Assembly (NCBI GenBank): GCA_041398005.1
Contig: JAWKVP010000011.1
Coordinates: 62,001-126,000 of the forward strand
Source: JAGREO01 sp020446285
Lineage (GTDB): Bacteria; Pseudomonadota; Alphaproteobacteria; Geminicoccales; Geminicoccaceae
Reading direction: 5' to 3'
DNA length: 64,000 nucleotides
Part shown: piece after piece, positions 27,185 to 35,413 of the stretch
How the letters are laid out: every line of letters begins with the position of its first letter
Numbering within the stretch: the stretch's first letter is position 1
The notes under the pieces: generated by a model
What the model saw: only the letters and a program-made list of their open reading frames with translations
Told to the model about the DNA's origin: nothing
Database searches by the model: none
Translations under genes and position numbers: made by a program

Positions 27185-28285
27185 TTGAAGCGACAGCCTC
27201 ATCTCCTGCATATCCTTCCCGGATTCGGGACGGGTGGCATCCAGACCGTGCTCTGCCGCGTGCTGAACGGCCTCGGCCGCCGCTATCGCCATTCCATTCT
27301 GGCACTCAATGGCGATCTCTCGTCGGCCGAACGGCTCGATCCGTCGCTCGATGTCGACCTTTCGGAGGGCGCGGACGGAATTGACGGGTTTCTCGACAGG
27401 CGGCGCTTCATCCGTGCCGCGGCTCCCGACCTCGTGATGACATCGAATTTCGGAACCTATGACTGGGTGATCGCCCAGGCCATCGCTCCCGCCGCACCGC
27501 ATATCCATCAGGAACACGGTTTCGGTCCCGAGGAAGCGCATGGCGAGATTACCCGCCGGGTGTGGGCGCGACGGCTGACGCTTCCCCGGATCCACAGGCT
27601 CGTTGTGCCGTCGCGGACGCTGGAGGACAAGGCCCGGACGAGCTGGCGGCTCCGGCCGGAGAAGATCCTGCGCATCGCCAACGGTGTCGATGCGGCGGAC
27701 CTCGCGGTACTCGAAACCGGTCCGGTGGACCGGGCGATGCTTCCCGCCGGCCGCGTCATCATCATCACCGTCGCCCCGCTTCGCCCGGAAAAGCGGATCG
27801 ACCGCCTGATCCGCGCCTTCGCATCGATGCCACCCAACTCGGATGCGGCTCTGGTGATCGTCGGCGACGGGCCGGAGCGTCCAGCGCTCGAGGAGCTCGC
27901 ACGGACGCTCGGATGCACGGAGGATATCCACTTTGCCGGATTCCGGCTGCAGCCGGCACAGCTGCTCGCACACGCCCATGTCTATGCGATCAGCTCCGAT
28001 ACCGAACAGCTTCCGGCCTCGGTGCTGGAGGCGATGGCGCTGGCGATGCCGGTGGTCGGAACGGCGGTGGGCGACGTGCCGCTGATGGTCGCCGACAACA
28101 ACAGGCCCTTTGTCGTCGGGCGCGACGACGAGCCGGCGCTCGCACGGGCGATGGCGGAGCTTGCCCGAAACGCGAGCCTGCGCAAGGATCTGGGCAGGGC
28201 GAACCGCGAGAGACAGCTGGCGGAGTTCGACGCCGGCGCCATGGTCGATGCCTATTGCCAGTTGTACGACCGGGCGACAGGTTGA
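27185..28285 (+). CDS. Glycosyltransferase family 4 (XrtA-locus type)
   Basis: A 366-residue GT-B enzyme beginning LHILPGFGTGGIQTVLCRVLNGL, with HIHQEHGFGPEEA, VVPSRTLEDKA, IANGVDAADL, TVAPLRPEKRIDRLIRAFA, GDGPERPALEELA and SSDTEQLPASVLEAMALAMPVVGT (donor site). The opening and the EH-x-F motif resemble sugar transferases of exosortase-linked EPS loci. The only start that keeps the N-terminal motif is TTG 27185; no in-frame ATG is close. It follows prsR by 28 bases and may be cotranscribed. Confidence 0.87.
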   Translation: MKRQPHLLHILPGFGTGGIQTVLCRVLNGLGRRYRHSILALNGDLSSAERLDPSLDVDLSEGADGIDGFLDRRRFIRAAAPDLVMTSNFGTYDWVIAQAIAPAAPHIHQEHGFGPEEAHGEITRRVWARRLTLPRIHRLVVPSRTLEDKARTSWRLRPEKILRIANGVDAADLAVLETGPVDRAMLPAGRVIIITVAPLRPEKRIDRLIRAFASMPPNSDAALVIVGDGPERPALEELARTLGCTEDIHFAGFRLQPAQLLAHAHVYAISSDTEQLPASVLEAMALAMPVVGTAVGDVPLMVADNNRPFVVGRDDEPALARAMAELARNASLRKDLGRANRERQLAEFDAGAMVDAYCQLYDRATG

Positions 28286-28333
28286 ACCGCGCGAGGATTT
28301 CCGGACGCCCGTTCGCAGGAGTGCTTTCTGGAA

Positions 28334-29689
28334 ATGGCCGGCAGGTTCGACATGCTCGCTGAATCCCTCGCCCGGATCGGCCGCGATCTGGGCGACACGC
28401 TGTTCGCCGGCGAGACCGTGGACGAGACCATCAGGGGCAATATCAGCATCGTCACCCTGACCGTGGTACGCTGGGTCGCGATCGTCGGCCAGCTGTTCAC
28501 CATATTGTTCGTCCATTTCTCGCTGGGCATCCCCCTCGAGATCGAGTGGATGCTGCCGATTGTCGGCGCATCCGCCATCGTGAACATCGTCCTATGGCGC
28601 AACCGGCAGCACGGTCCGCGGCTGAGCCAGCGCCGCGCATTGCTGGTCTTCGCCTTCGACATCGTTCTGCTGGCAACGCTCGTGGGACTTTCCGGCGGGT
28701 TGAGCAATCCCTTCGCGCTGCTGCTGCTGCTGCCGGTGACCCAGGCATCGGCGACGCTCAACAAGGCGAGCGCCTATGCCCTGGCCTTCCTGACCGCCCT
28801 CTGCATCGCCGCACTTGCCAGTCTTCCCTCGGGCCTGCCATGGATCGACGGCCCGCTCGATCTGCCGCGGCTCTATCTCCTCGCGAGCTGGCTGGCACTC
28901 AGCCTCGCCGTCGCCCTGTTCGTCTGGCACATGACCGAGATCACCGACGATGCGCGCCGTCAGGAAAGCGCGTTTTCCGCGGTCCAGGCGGCGCTCGCGC
29001 GCGAGCAGCAGCTCTCCGCCCTCGGCGGTCAGGCGGCGGCGGTGGCCCATGCGCTCGGCACACCGCTCGCCACGATCAACGTGATCGCCAAGGAACTCGT
29101 GCGGGAACTGCCCGAAGACGATCCGCTGGCCCCGGATGCGAGCGAACTGCTGGCGCAGGCGAGGCGCTGTCGCGAGGTGCTCTCGACCCTCGGCCGACCC
29201 GATGCCGATCACGGATACAGGAAGATCACCGCCTCGCCACTCGGCGAGCAGTTGCGCAACCTCGTCGACGAATGCGATCGTCCGCCGGTGACGACAAACG
29301 TTGTGGTTGAGGTCGAGAACGGTGTCGATGAACCGGTTCCAAGTCTGGCGCCAGAAATTCACCACGCATTGACCAACCTGATCGAGAATGCGATCAGCTT
29401 TGCCGAGAATAGCGTTGTCTTGACCTTGCGAATGGGCAATACAGGGTCATCGTTGACAATCGATGATGACGGCCCGGGATTTGCACCGGAAATACTCGAC
29501 TGGCTCGGAGAACCCTATAATTCGAGCCGGCGGCGGTCGGGCGGTCTCGGCCTCGGCGTCTTCATCGCCAAGAGCCTTCTTGCAAGAACCGGAGCCAGGT
29601 TGCATTTTACCAACAATGACAAGGGTGCGCGGGTCATGATCCACTGGCCCGCCGGAGCGCTCGCCCGGGAGACGGAGGTCGGCGAATGA
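28334..29689 (+). CDS. regB: RegB/PrrB/ActS-type redox sensor histidine kinase
   Basis: A 451-residue membrane kinase with six spans. The quinone-sensing signature GGLSNPFALLLLLPVT lies at residues 121-136, the H-box LGGQAAAVAHALGTPLATI has His239, and the redox-active cysteine in QARRCREVL is Cys279. The 40-residue His-to-Cys spacing equals that of Rhodobacter RegB (H225, C265, as I recall). HATPase motifs are LTNLIENAISFA, DDDGPGF and SGGLGLGVFIAKSLL. RegB responds to the ubiquinone pool and oxygen and controls energy metabolism. One regA overlaps by 4 bases and a second follows. Confidence 0.93.
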   Translation: MAGRFDMLAESLARIGRDLGDTLFAGETVDETIRGNISIVTLTVVRWVAIVGQLFTILFVHFSLGIPLEIEWMLPIVGASAIVNIVLWRNRQHGPRLSQRRALLVFAFDIVLLATLVGLSGGLSNPFALLLLLPVTQASATLNKASAYALAFLTALCIAALASLPSGLPWIDGPLDLPRLYLLASWLALSLAVALFVWHMTEITDDARRQESAFSAVQAALAREQQLSALGGQAAAVAHALGTPLATINVIAKELVRELPEDDPLAPDASELLAQARRCREVLSTLGRPDADHGYRKITASPLGEQLRNLVDECDRPPVTTNVVVEVENGVDEPVPSLAPEIHHALTNLIENAISFAENSVVLTLRMGNTGSSLTIDDDGPGFAPEILDWLGEPYNSSRRRSGGLGLGVFIAKSLLARTGARLHFTNNDKGARVMIHWPAGALARETEVGE

Positions 29690-30279
29690 CGGAAAGTTAT
29701 GGCGAGGAGATCAGCCTGCCGCATCTGTCCGGCAGGGCGGGAAGCGGTCAAGAGCGGCCCCTTCTCCTTCTGGTCGATGACGATACGCCGCTCCTGCGCA
29801 GTCTCGAGCGGGCCATGGACCGGCGCGGTTTCGATGTCGCGACCGCATCCGGCTTCAGGGAAGGCATGAACCTCGCGCACAGCACGCGGCCCGATTTCGC
29901 GGTGATCGACCTGCGCCTTGAGGACGGTTCGGGGATCGAGCTGGTCAAGCGCCTTCGCGAACTGCATCCGCAGGTCAAGGTCGTGATCCTGACAGGCTAC
30001 GGCAACATTGCCACCGCCGTTGCCGCGATCAAGGCCGGGGCGATGGACTATCTGGCCAAACCCGCCGATGCCGACGATGTGGTCAACGCCCTTCTCGCCA
30101 GCGGCAGCAGCCTGCCGCCGCCGCCGCAGAATCCCATGTCCGCCGACCGCGTGCGCTGGGAACACATCCAGCGCGTGTTCGAGCAGTGCAACCGCAATGT
30201 CTCGGAGACCGCGCGACGGCTCAACATGCACAGACGAACCCTGCAACGCATACTCAACAAGCGCGCTCCGCGGGAATAG
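29686..30279 (+). CDS. regA: RegA/PrrA/ActR response regulator
   Basis: A 197-residue regulator. The receiver domain has LLLVDDDTPLL, phospho-acceptor Asp75 in FAVIDLRLEDGSG, LTGYGNIATAV and Lys in DYLAKPAD. The C-terminal Fis-type HTH (QRVFEQCNRNVSETARRLNM, HRRTLQRILNKRAP) is the invariant RegA DNA-binding end. It is the cognate partner of RegB by overlap and order. A near-copy of the HTH follows in the next gene. Confidence 0.95.
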   Translation: MTESYGEEISLPHLSGRAGSGQERPLLLLVDDDTPLLRSLERAMDRRGFDVATASGFREGMNLAHSTRPDFAVIDLRLEDGSGIELVKRLRELHPQVKVVILTGYGNIATAVAAIKAGAMDYLAKPADADDVVNALLASGSSLPPPPQNPMSADRVRWEHIQRVFEQCNRNVSETARRLNMHRRTLQRILNKRAPRE

Positions 30280-30307
30280 ACGGAGCCGGATCAGGGAGCA
30301 AGGGGGC

Positions 30308-30886
30308 ATGATGGCAACGATCGAAGGGAACGCCGGACATATCGAACCGGCGCCCAGGGGCACGCTTCTCCTCGTCGACGACGATCCGCCGCTCATACGC
30401 ATGATCAGCCGGCAGCTTGAGCGCGCTGGCTTCGAGGTCCTCGTCGCCGGCTCGCTCAAGGAAGCCTATGAGGTCACCGCGGAGACCATTCCCGATTTCG
30501 CCGTCGTCGACCTCAATCTGGGCGACGGCCACGGCATGGAACTCATCAACGGCCTGCTCGAGGCCCGCCATGACATGCGCATCGTGGTGCTGACCGGCTA
30601 TGACAGCATCGCATCCTCGATCATCGCCACCAAGGCCGGTGCGGTGGGGTATCTCGCCAAGCCGGTGCAGGCCGAGGAACTGGTTGCCACCCTTCTCGGC
30701 AACCACCCGTCCGCCCCGGAGGACGGCTCTCCCGACGAAACGCCCATGTCCGCCGACCGGATCCGCTGGGAGCACATCCAGCGCGTGTTCGAGCAATGCA
30801 ACCGCAACGTATCGGAAACCGCCCGCCGCCTCAACATGCACCGCCGTACCCTGCAACGCATCCTGAGCAAACGCGCGCCGCGCTGA
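30308..30886 (+). CDS. Second RegA-type response regulator (tandem paralogue)
   Basis: A 192-residue paralogue of the preceding regA. The receiver is intact (LLLVDDDPPLI, Asp68 in FAVVDLNLGDGHG, LTGYDSIASSI, GYLAKPV) but diverged, and the HTH is almost identical (QRVFEQCNRNVSETARRLNM, RTLQRILSKRAPR). The two ATGs at 30308 and 30311 are both possible; GGGAG lies about 10 bases before the first. The 28-base gap from regA suggests the same operon. With the same DNA-binding end but a different input face it may compete with, or specialise from, RegA. Confidence 0.93.
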   Translation: MMATIEGNAGHIEPAPRGTLLLVDDDPPLIRMISRQLERAGFEVLVAGSLKEAYEVTAETIPDFAVVDLNLGDGHGMELINGLLEARHDMRIVVLTGYDSIASSIIATKAGAVGYLAKPVQAEELVATLLGNHPSAPEDGSPDETPMSADRIRWEHIQRVFEQCNRNVSETARRLNMHRRTLQRILSKRAPR

Positions 30887-30906
30887 CCGGACGGACGCAA
30901 GCGCGC

Positions 30907-31269
30907 TCATCCATCGGCGGCATCGGCGGCGGGGCCGCAGAACATGTCGTGCAGAAGCTCGATCATGCGGCGCACATCGCCGTCGGCGATCGAGTAGTAG
31001 ATGGCCTTGCCCTCGCGGCGCGTCGAGACGAAGCCGGCGAAGCGCAGGCGTGCGAGCTGCTGGGAGACGGCCGCCTGACGGATGTCGAGAAGCTCCTCGA
31101 GCTCGCTCACCGACTTCTCGCCCGAGACGAGATGGCAGAGGATCATCAGCCGGCCCTCATGCGCGAGCGCCTTGAGAAACTCCGAAGCGGCCTCGGCATT
31201 CGCGAGCATGTCAGCCACGCCGTCGCCTTCAACCTGTGCAGACCGCTCCGCGATCGAGCCGTCACTCAT
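30907..31269 (-). CDS. ArsR-family repressor, SqrR/BigR-type (persulfide-responsive)
   Basis: A 120-residue winged-helix repressor: ALAHEGRLMILCHLVSGEKSVSELEELL, then the recognition helix IRQAAVSQQLARLRFAGFV and the wing REGKAIYYS. It has two cysteines, Cys45 (in MILC) and Cys111 (in DMFC), spaced 66 residues, the same spacing as the redox pair of SqrR (Cys41/Cys107, as I recall). Metal-binding motifs of ArsR/SmtB are absent. In that family a per- or polysulfide bridge between the cysteines lifts repression of sulfide-handling genes. The neighbouring YeeE/YedE and sulfite dehydrogenase genes fit. ATG 31269 is used; upstream in-frame codons lack family similarity. Confidence 0.9.
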   Translation of the reverse strand: MSDGSIAERSAQVEGDGVADMLANAEAASEFLKALAHEGRLMILCHLVSGEKSVSELEELLDIRQAAVSQQLARLRFAGFVSTRREGKAIYYSIADGDVRRMIELLHDMFCGPAADAADG

Positions 31270-31387
31270 CTCTGCTTTCTGCCCCTTGGCCTGAAACCCC
31301 GGCGGAACCGGAACCCCGGCGGAATGGCTCAAAAGCCACCACCGCTCACCCCGCTCCCAAAAGAGTTCAAGTCTGCAACACATTCAC

Positions 31388-31403
31388 ATTCGTATCAACG
31401 AAT
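31388..31403. promoter_or_regulatory. Candidate SqrR/BigR operator, ATTC-N8-GAAT
   Basis: The sequence attcgtatcaacgaat is a 6-4-6 inverted repeat and contains ATTC-N8-GAAT, the site I recall for Rhodobacter SqrR. It lies 119 bases upstream of the repressor start and just downstream of the YeeE/YedE pair, where it could govern the repressor's own promoter. Confidence 0.55.
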
Positions 31404-31441
31404 AGCCGGGCGCATTCGAACAAATCCAACCTGTGTATCGA

Positions 31442-31867
31442 TCAGGCCGCGGCGGTGGACCGCGATCGCCACAGACCGAACGCGACGAACCCGACCGCCA
31501 TGGCGAAGGCGAACAGCAGGGCTTCCCTGTAACCGAACAGCAGCGAGGCCATGACCGATCCCGGACAGAGGCCGACAAGTCCCCAGCCCGCGCCGAACAG
31601 CACGGAGCCGCCGATCAGCCGCATGTCGATCTTGGCCGAGGGCGCTCCCGGCAACGGCTCGCCAAGAAGCGATTGCCGATGCCGGGCGACCCATAGCCAT
31701 GTCGTCATCATCGGAATGTTGGCTCCGATGATGACGAACACGAGCGTCGGGTCCCATGCGCCGAACAGATCGAAAAAACCCTGCACACGCCGGGCGTTGA
31801 TCATGTCCGACAGGACGAGGCCGAGCCCGAAGAGGCCGCCTGCGAGGAATGCCGTCAGATTTTTCAT
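31442..31867 (-). CDS. YeeE/YedE-family half transporter (DUF6691 type)
   Basis: A 141-residue membrane protein with four spans, starting MKNLTAFLAGGLFGLGLVLSDM and holding GSVLFGAGWGLVGLCPGSVMASLL, the conserved Cys motif (GLCPG) of the C-terminal half of YeeE/YedE (TsuA-like) channels that move thiosulfate or other sulfur species. The start at 31867 lies 6 bases after the other half's stop. The two half genes together equal one full-length YeeE, as in BigR operons of other Alphaproteobacteria. Confidence 0.9.
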   Translation of the reverse strand: MKNLTAFLAGGLFGLGLVLSDMINARRVQGFFDLFGAWDPTLVFVIIGANIPMMTTWLWVARHRQSLLGEPLPGAPSAKIDMRLIGGSVLFGAGWGLVGLCPGSVMASLLFGYREALLFAFAMAVGFVAFGLWRSRSTAAA

Positions 31868-31872
31868 ATCGA

Positions 31873-32301
31873 TCAGCCCCACGCGAGGAGGTTGCGACTG
31901 AGGGCAACCACTGCGACACCAACGGAAACGGCAACGGCCATGGAGACGATGGACCTCGGGGAGAAACGGGACAGGCCGCAGACGCCGTGACCGCTGGTGC
32001 AGCCGCTGGCGGTGCGCGCGCCGAGCCCGACGAGCAGACCGCCCGTGAGCAGGACCGGCAACGACCCGGTCACGTTGATCGCGGGTGTCCCGGCAAGGAT
32101 CGCATAGAGGAAGGGAACGCCCGCAAGACCGGCCATGAAGGCGAGTCGCTCCATCGTGCGCGAACCGGATGGCTCGTCGATCAATCCTCCGAGAATGCCG
32201 GAAACGCCGGCGATGCGGCCGTTCATCAGCAGAAGCATGGCGGCGCCGGACCCGATGAGAAGTCCGCCCGCAAGGCCCATGATCCAGCTTTCCTCGAACA
32301 T
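31873..32301 (-). CDS. YeeE/YedE-family half transporter
   Basis: A 142-residue membrane protein with four spans: WIMGLAGGLLIGSGAAMLLLMNGRIAGVSGILGGL, then LLVGLGARTASGCTSGHGVCGLSRFSPRS, the N-half YeeE/YedE signature with the Cys residues thought to relay the sulfur species. ATG 32301 has GGGAG 9 bases before it; the longer reading to 32361 lacks family similarity. It is the first gene of the pair and probably is transcribed from the intergenic region shared with soeA. Confidence 0.9.
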   Translation of the reverse strand: MFEESWIMGLAGGLLIGSGAAMLLLMNGRIAGVSGILGGLIDEPSGSRTMERLAFMAGLAGVPFLYAILAGTPAINVTGSLPVLLTGGLLVGLGARTASGCTSGHGVCGLSRFSPRSIVSMAVAVSVGVAVVALSRNLLAWG

Positions 32302-32379
32302 GCTCACGATCTCCCGGCGCCCGACCGCCCGACGGACACGGGATCGCTCGACCTGCCACACTCACGATATGGCACAAAC

Positions 32380-32395
32380 ATTCCGATATTGCAAT
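32380..32395. promoter_or_regulatory. Near-match to ATTC-N8-GAAT upstream of the YeeE/YedE pair
   Basis: attccgatattgcaat fits ATTC-N8-GAAT except for one base (CAAT). It lies in an AT-rich promoter-like stretch about 80 bases before the YeeE/YedE start and could be a second site for the ArsR repressor. Confidence 0.4.
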
Positions 32396-32412
32396 GTGTA
32401 TGAATGGTTAAT

Positions 32413-32434
32413 GAATGTTCGCCTTCGAACATTC
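32413..32434. promoter_or_regulatory. Perfect inverted repeat GAATGTTCG-N4-CGAACATTC, candidate operator
   Basis: Nine-base arms (32413-32421 and 32426-32434) around CCTT lie between the divergent YeeE/YedE and soeA genes. The dyad shape suits a dimeric repressor, and the position would cover the promoter of either operon. It may be another ArsR site or that of a different regulator. Confidence 0.5.
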
Positions 32435-32560
32435 CGCGCCTGCCGGTTTGCGGGGAGTTGCAAAACCGGACGGGTGCGACGATGCTGCCTTCCGCCTGCG
32501 GCGCGTCGGGACGATGGCGCCCTTTTTTTGTGAACGGATGGACGGGAAGACGGCGGTACC

Positions 32561-35413
32561 ATGGCTGAGACGGACAGGATCGACCTTTCGCCCGACGTCT
32601 CGGACGAGATACGCTGCACGACCTGCTACATGTGCGCCTGCCGCTGCGGCATCAATGTCCACATCCGCCGCGACCCGCAGGGCCGGGAGCGGATCCGCTA
32701 CATCGAGGGCAACCGCGACCATCCGGTGAACAGGGGCGTGCTCTGCGCCAAGGGTTCCGCCGGCATCATGCAGCATCAGTCACCGGCAAGGCTCACCACG
32801 CCGCTCAGGCGCGTCGGCCCGCGCGGATCGGGCGAGTTCAGGCCCATCGGCTGGGACGAGGCGCTCGAACTTGCCACCTCCTGGCTCGCCCCCCTGCGCG
32901 AGACGGCGCCGGAGAAGCTCGCCTTCTTCACCGGACGCGACCAGTCGCAGAGCTTCACCGGCTGGTGGGCGCAGCAGTTCGGCACGCCCAATTTCGCCGC
33001 GCATGGCGGTTTCTGCTCGGTCAACATGGCGACCGCCGGCATCTACACGATGGGCGGCTCGTTCTGGGAATTCGGCCAGCCGGACTGGGAACGGACCGAA
33101 TATCTCATGATCTTCGGCGTCGCCGAGGACCATGATTCCAATCCCATCAAGGCTGGGCTGGGCAAGCTCAAGGCGCGCGGCGCGAAGATCGTCGCGGTCA
33201 ATCCGGTGCGCACGGGCTACAACGCCATCGCCGATGAATGGCTCGGCGTCACACCCGGCACGGACGGGCTGTTCGTGCTCTCCCTGATCCGCTGCCTGAT
33301 CGAGGCGGGCAAGGTCGATCTCGACTATCTCCTGCGCTACACCAACGCCGCTTGGCTGGTGATCGACGAACCGGGCAAGGCCGATCACGGCCTGTTCATG
33401 CGCGACGGCGGGGGGGAACCCCTCGTCGCCAGCCGCATCGACGGAACGATCCAGCCCGCCACCGAAGGCCGGCGCAAGGCGGCGCTCAAGGGGCGTTTCT
33501 CCGTCGAGGGGCGCAATTGCCGGCCGGTGTTCGAGCTCATGGCCGCAAGCTTCCTCGACGAACGCTACCTGCCTGAGACCGTTGCCGGACAATGCGGGAT
33601 CGCCGCCGCAACGATCCGCCGGATCGCCGCTGAACTGGCGCATGTCGCCTTCGAGAAGGAGATCGTGCTGGAGCGGCCCTGGACCGACTGGACCGGCGAA
33701 CGCCACGACAAGATGATCGGCCGCCCGGTCAGCTTCCACGCCATGCGCGGCATCTCCGCCCATTCCAACGGCTTCCAGACCTGCCGTGCGCTGCACGTCC
33801 TGCAGATCCTCCTGGGCTCGGTCGAGGTACCGGGCGGTTTCCGCTTCAAGCCGCCCTATCCCAAGCCCTCCGGCGCCCATCCCTCCCCGCACGCGGGCCA
33901 CACCCCCGGCAAGCCGCTCGACGGCCCGCATCTGGGCTATCTCCAAGGCCCCGAGGGCCTGCTCGTCGATGATGACGGGCGGGCGAAGCGGATCGACAAG
34001 GCCTACTCATGGGATGCGCCCTTCTCCGCGCACGGTCTCATGCACATGGTCATCGCCAACGCCAACGCCGGTGACCCGTACGAGATCGACACGCTGTTCC
34101 TCTACATGGCCAACATGAGCTGGAATTCCTCCATGAACACGCGCGGTGTCATGGAGATGCTGGAACAGAAGCGGGAAGATGGCGAATACCGGATCCCGCA
34201 CATCATCTACAGCGACGCCTACGCCTCGGAGATGGTCGCCCATGCCGACCTGATCCTGCCCGATACCACCTATCTCGAACGGCATGACTGCATCAGCCTG
34301 CTCGACCGGCCGATCTCGGAGGCCGGGGCGGCGGCCGACGCGATCCGCTGGCCGGTGGTCGAACCCGACCGCGACGTGCGCGGCTTCCAGAGCGTGCTGC
34401 TTGATCTCGGCGCCCGCCTCTCGCTTCCCGGCATGGTGCGGGAGGACGGAACGCCGGTCTACCGCGACTATGCCGACTACATGGCCAATCACCAGCGCCG
34501 CCCCGGCGTCGGCCCCCTGTGCGGCTGGCGCGGCACGGATGGAAAGAGTGAGGGACGCGGCGAACCCAATCCCGACCAGATCCGGCGCTATATCGACAAT
34601 GGCGGTTTCTGGATGAGCCACATTCCGGAGGAGGCCACCTTCTACAAGCCGTGGAACAGGGCCTATCAGGACTGGGCGGTGGAGATGAGTTTCTTCGACA
34701 AGCCGCAGCCTTATCAGTTCCAGCTCTATCTCGAACCGCTCGCCCGCTTCCAGCGCGCCGCCGAGGGTCATGGGCCGCGGCAGCCGCCGGATCACCTGCG
34801 CCAGCGCATCCTCGATACCTTCACGCCCATCCCGTCCTGGTACCCGACCTTCGAGGGCGAACGGATCGACAAGGCGGCATTCCCCGTCCACGCGCTCACC
34901 CAACGGCCGGCGGCGATGTATCATTCCTGGGGCTCGCAGAATGCCTGGCTCCGGCAGATCCACGGTCACAATCCGCTCTATGTCTCCGGCGATCTCTGCG
35001 ACCGCCACGAACTCGCCGACGGCGACTGGGTCACGCTCACCTCGCATCACGGCGAGATCACCGTTCCCGTGCGCCGCATGGATGCGCTCAATCCGCACAC
35101 GGTGTGGACCTGGAATGCCATCGGCAAGCGCCGCGGTGCCTGGGCGCTAGCGCCCGACGCCCCCGAGGCGACACGCGGCTTCCTGCTCAATCACCTCATC
35201 AGCGAGCTTCTGCCCGAACGGGGCGACGGCCTGCGCTGGTCCAACAGCGACCCGATCACCGGTCAGGCCGCATGGTACGATCTGCGCGTACGGCTCGAAA
35301 AGGCGGAACCGCGCGATGCGAGCCACCCGGTGATCGCACCGCAGCAGAGCCCCGTGGAGCCCGCCCCCGCCCATGTGTTCCATGGCAGTGCGTGGAAGGA
35401 AACCTCCCGATGA
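32561..35413 (+). CDS. soeA: Molybdopterin oxidoreductase, SoeA-type sulfite dehydrogenase catalytic subunit
   Basis: A 950-residue enzyme of the DMSO-reductase family. The N-terminal [4Fe-4S] cluster motif is IRCTTCYMCACRCGINV with a later Cys in GVLCAKGSAG. Molybdopterin-binding segments include GWDEALELA, HGGFCSVNMA, MIFGVAEDHDSNPIKAG and ILPDTTYLERHD, and the C-terminal beta domain has LYVSGDLCDRHELADGDWV. No Tat signal is present, so the complex should face the cytoplasm, as SoeABC does, oxidising sulfite to sulfate with electrons to quinone. It overlaps soeB by 4 bases. Sulfite specificity is inferred from this layout and the sulfur neighbours; a DMSO/polysulfide-type role is the alternative. 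Confidence 0.88.
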   Translation: MAETDRIDLSPDVSDEIRCTTCYMCACRCGINVHIRRDPQGRERIRYIEGNRDHPVNRGVLCAKGSAGIMQHQSPARLTTPLRRVGPRGSGEFRPIGWDEALELATSWLAPLRETAPEKLAFFTGRDQSQSFTGWWAQQFGTPNFAAHGGFCSVNMATAGIYTMGGSFWEFGQPDWERTEYLMIFGVAEDHDSNPIKAGLGKLKARGAKIVAVNPVRTGYNAIADEWLGVTPGTDGLFVLSLIRCLIEAGKVDLDYLLRYTNAAWLVIDEPGKADHGLFMRDGGGEPLVASRIDGTIQPATEGRRKAALKGRFSVEGRNCRPVFELMAASFLDERYLPETVAGQCGIAAATIRRIAAELAHVAFEKEIVLERPWTDWTGERHDKMIGRPVSFHAMRGISAHSNGFQTCRALHVLQILLGSVEVPGGFRFKPPYPKPSGAHPSPHAGHTPGKPLDGPHLGYLQGPEGLLVDDDGRAKRIDKAYSWDAPFSAHGLMHMVIANANAGDPYEIDTLFLYMANMSWNSSMNTRGVMEMLEQKREDGEYRIPHIIYSDAYASEMVAHADLILPDTTYLERHDCISLLDRPISEAGAAADAIRWPVVEPDRDVRGFQSVLLDLGARLSLPGMVREDGTPVYRDYADYMANHQRRPGVGPLCGWRGTDGKSEGRGEPNPDQIRRYIDNGGFWMSHIPEEATFYKPWNRAYQDWAVEMSFFDKPQPYQFQLYLEPLARFQRAAEGHGPRQPPDHLRQRILDTFTPIPSWYPTFEGERIDKAAFPVHALTQRPAAMYHSWGSQNAWLRQIHGHNPLYVSGDLCDRHELADGDWVTLTSHHGEITVPVRRMDALNPHTVWTWNAIGKRRGAWALAPDAPEATRGFLLNHLISELLPERGDGLRWSNSDPITGQAAWYDLRVRLEKAEPRDASHPVIAPQQSPVEPAPAHVFHGSAWKETSR

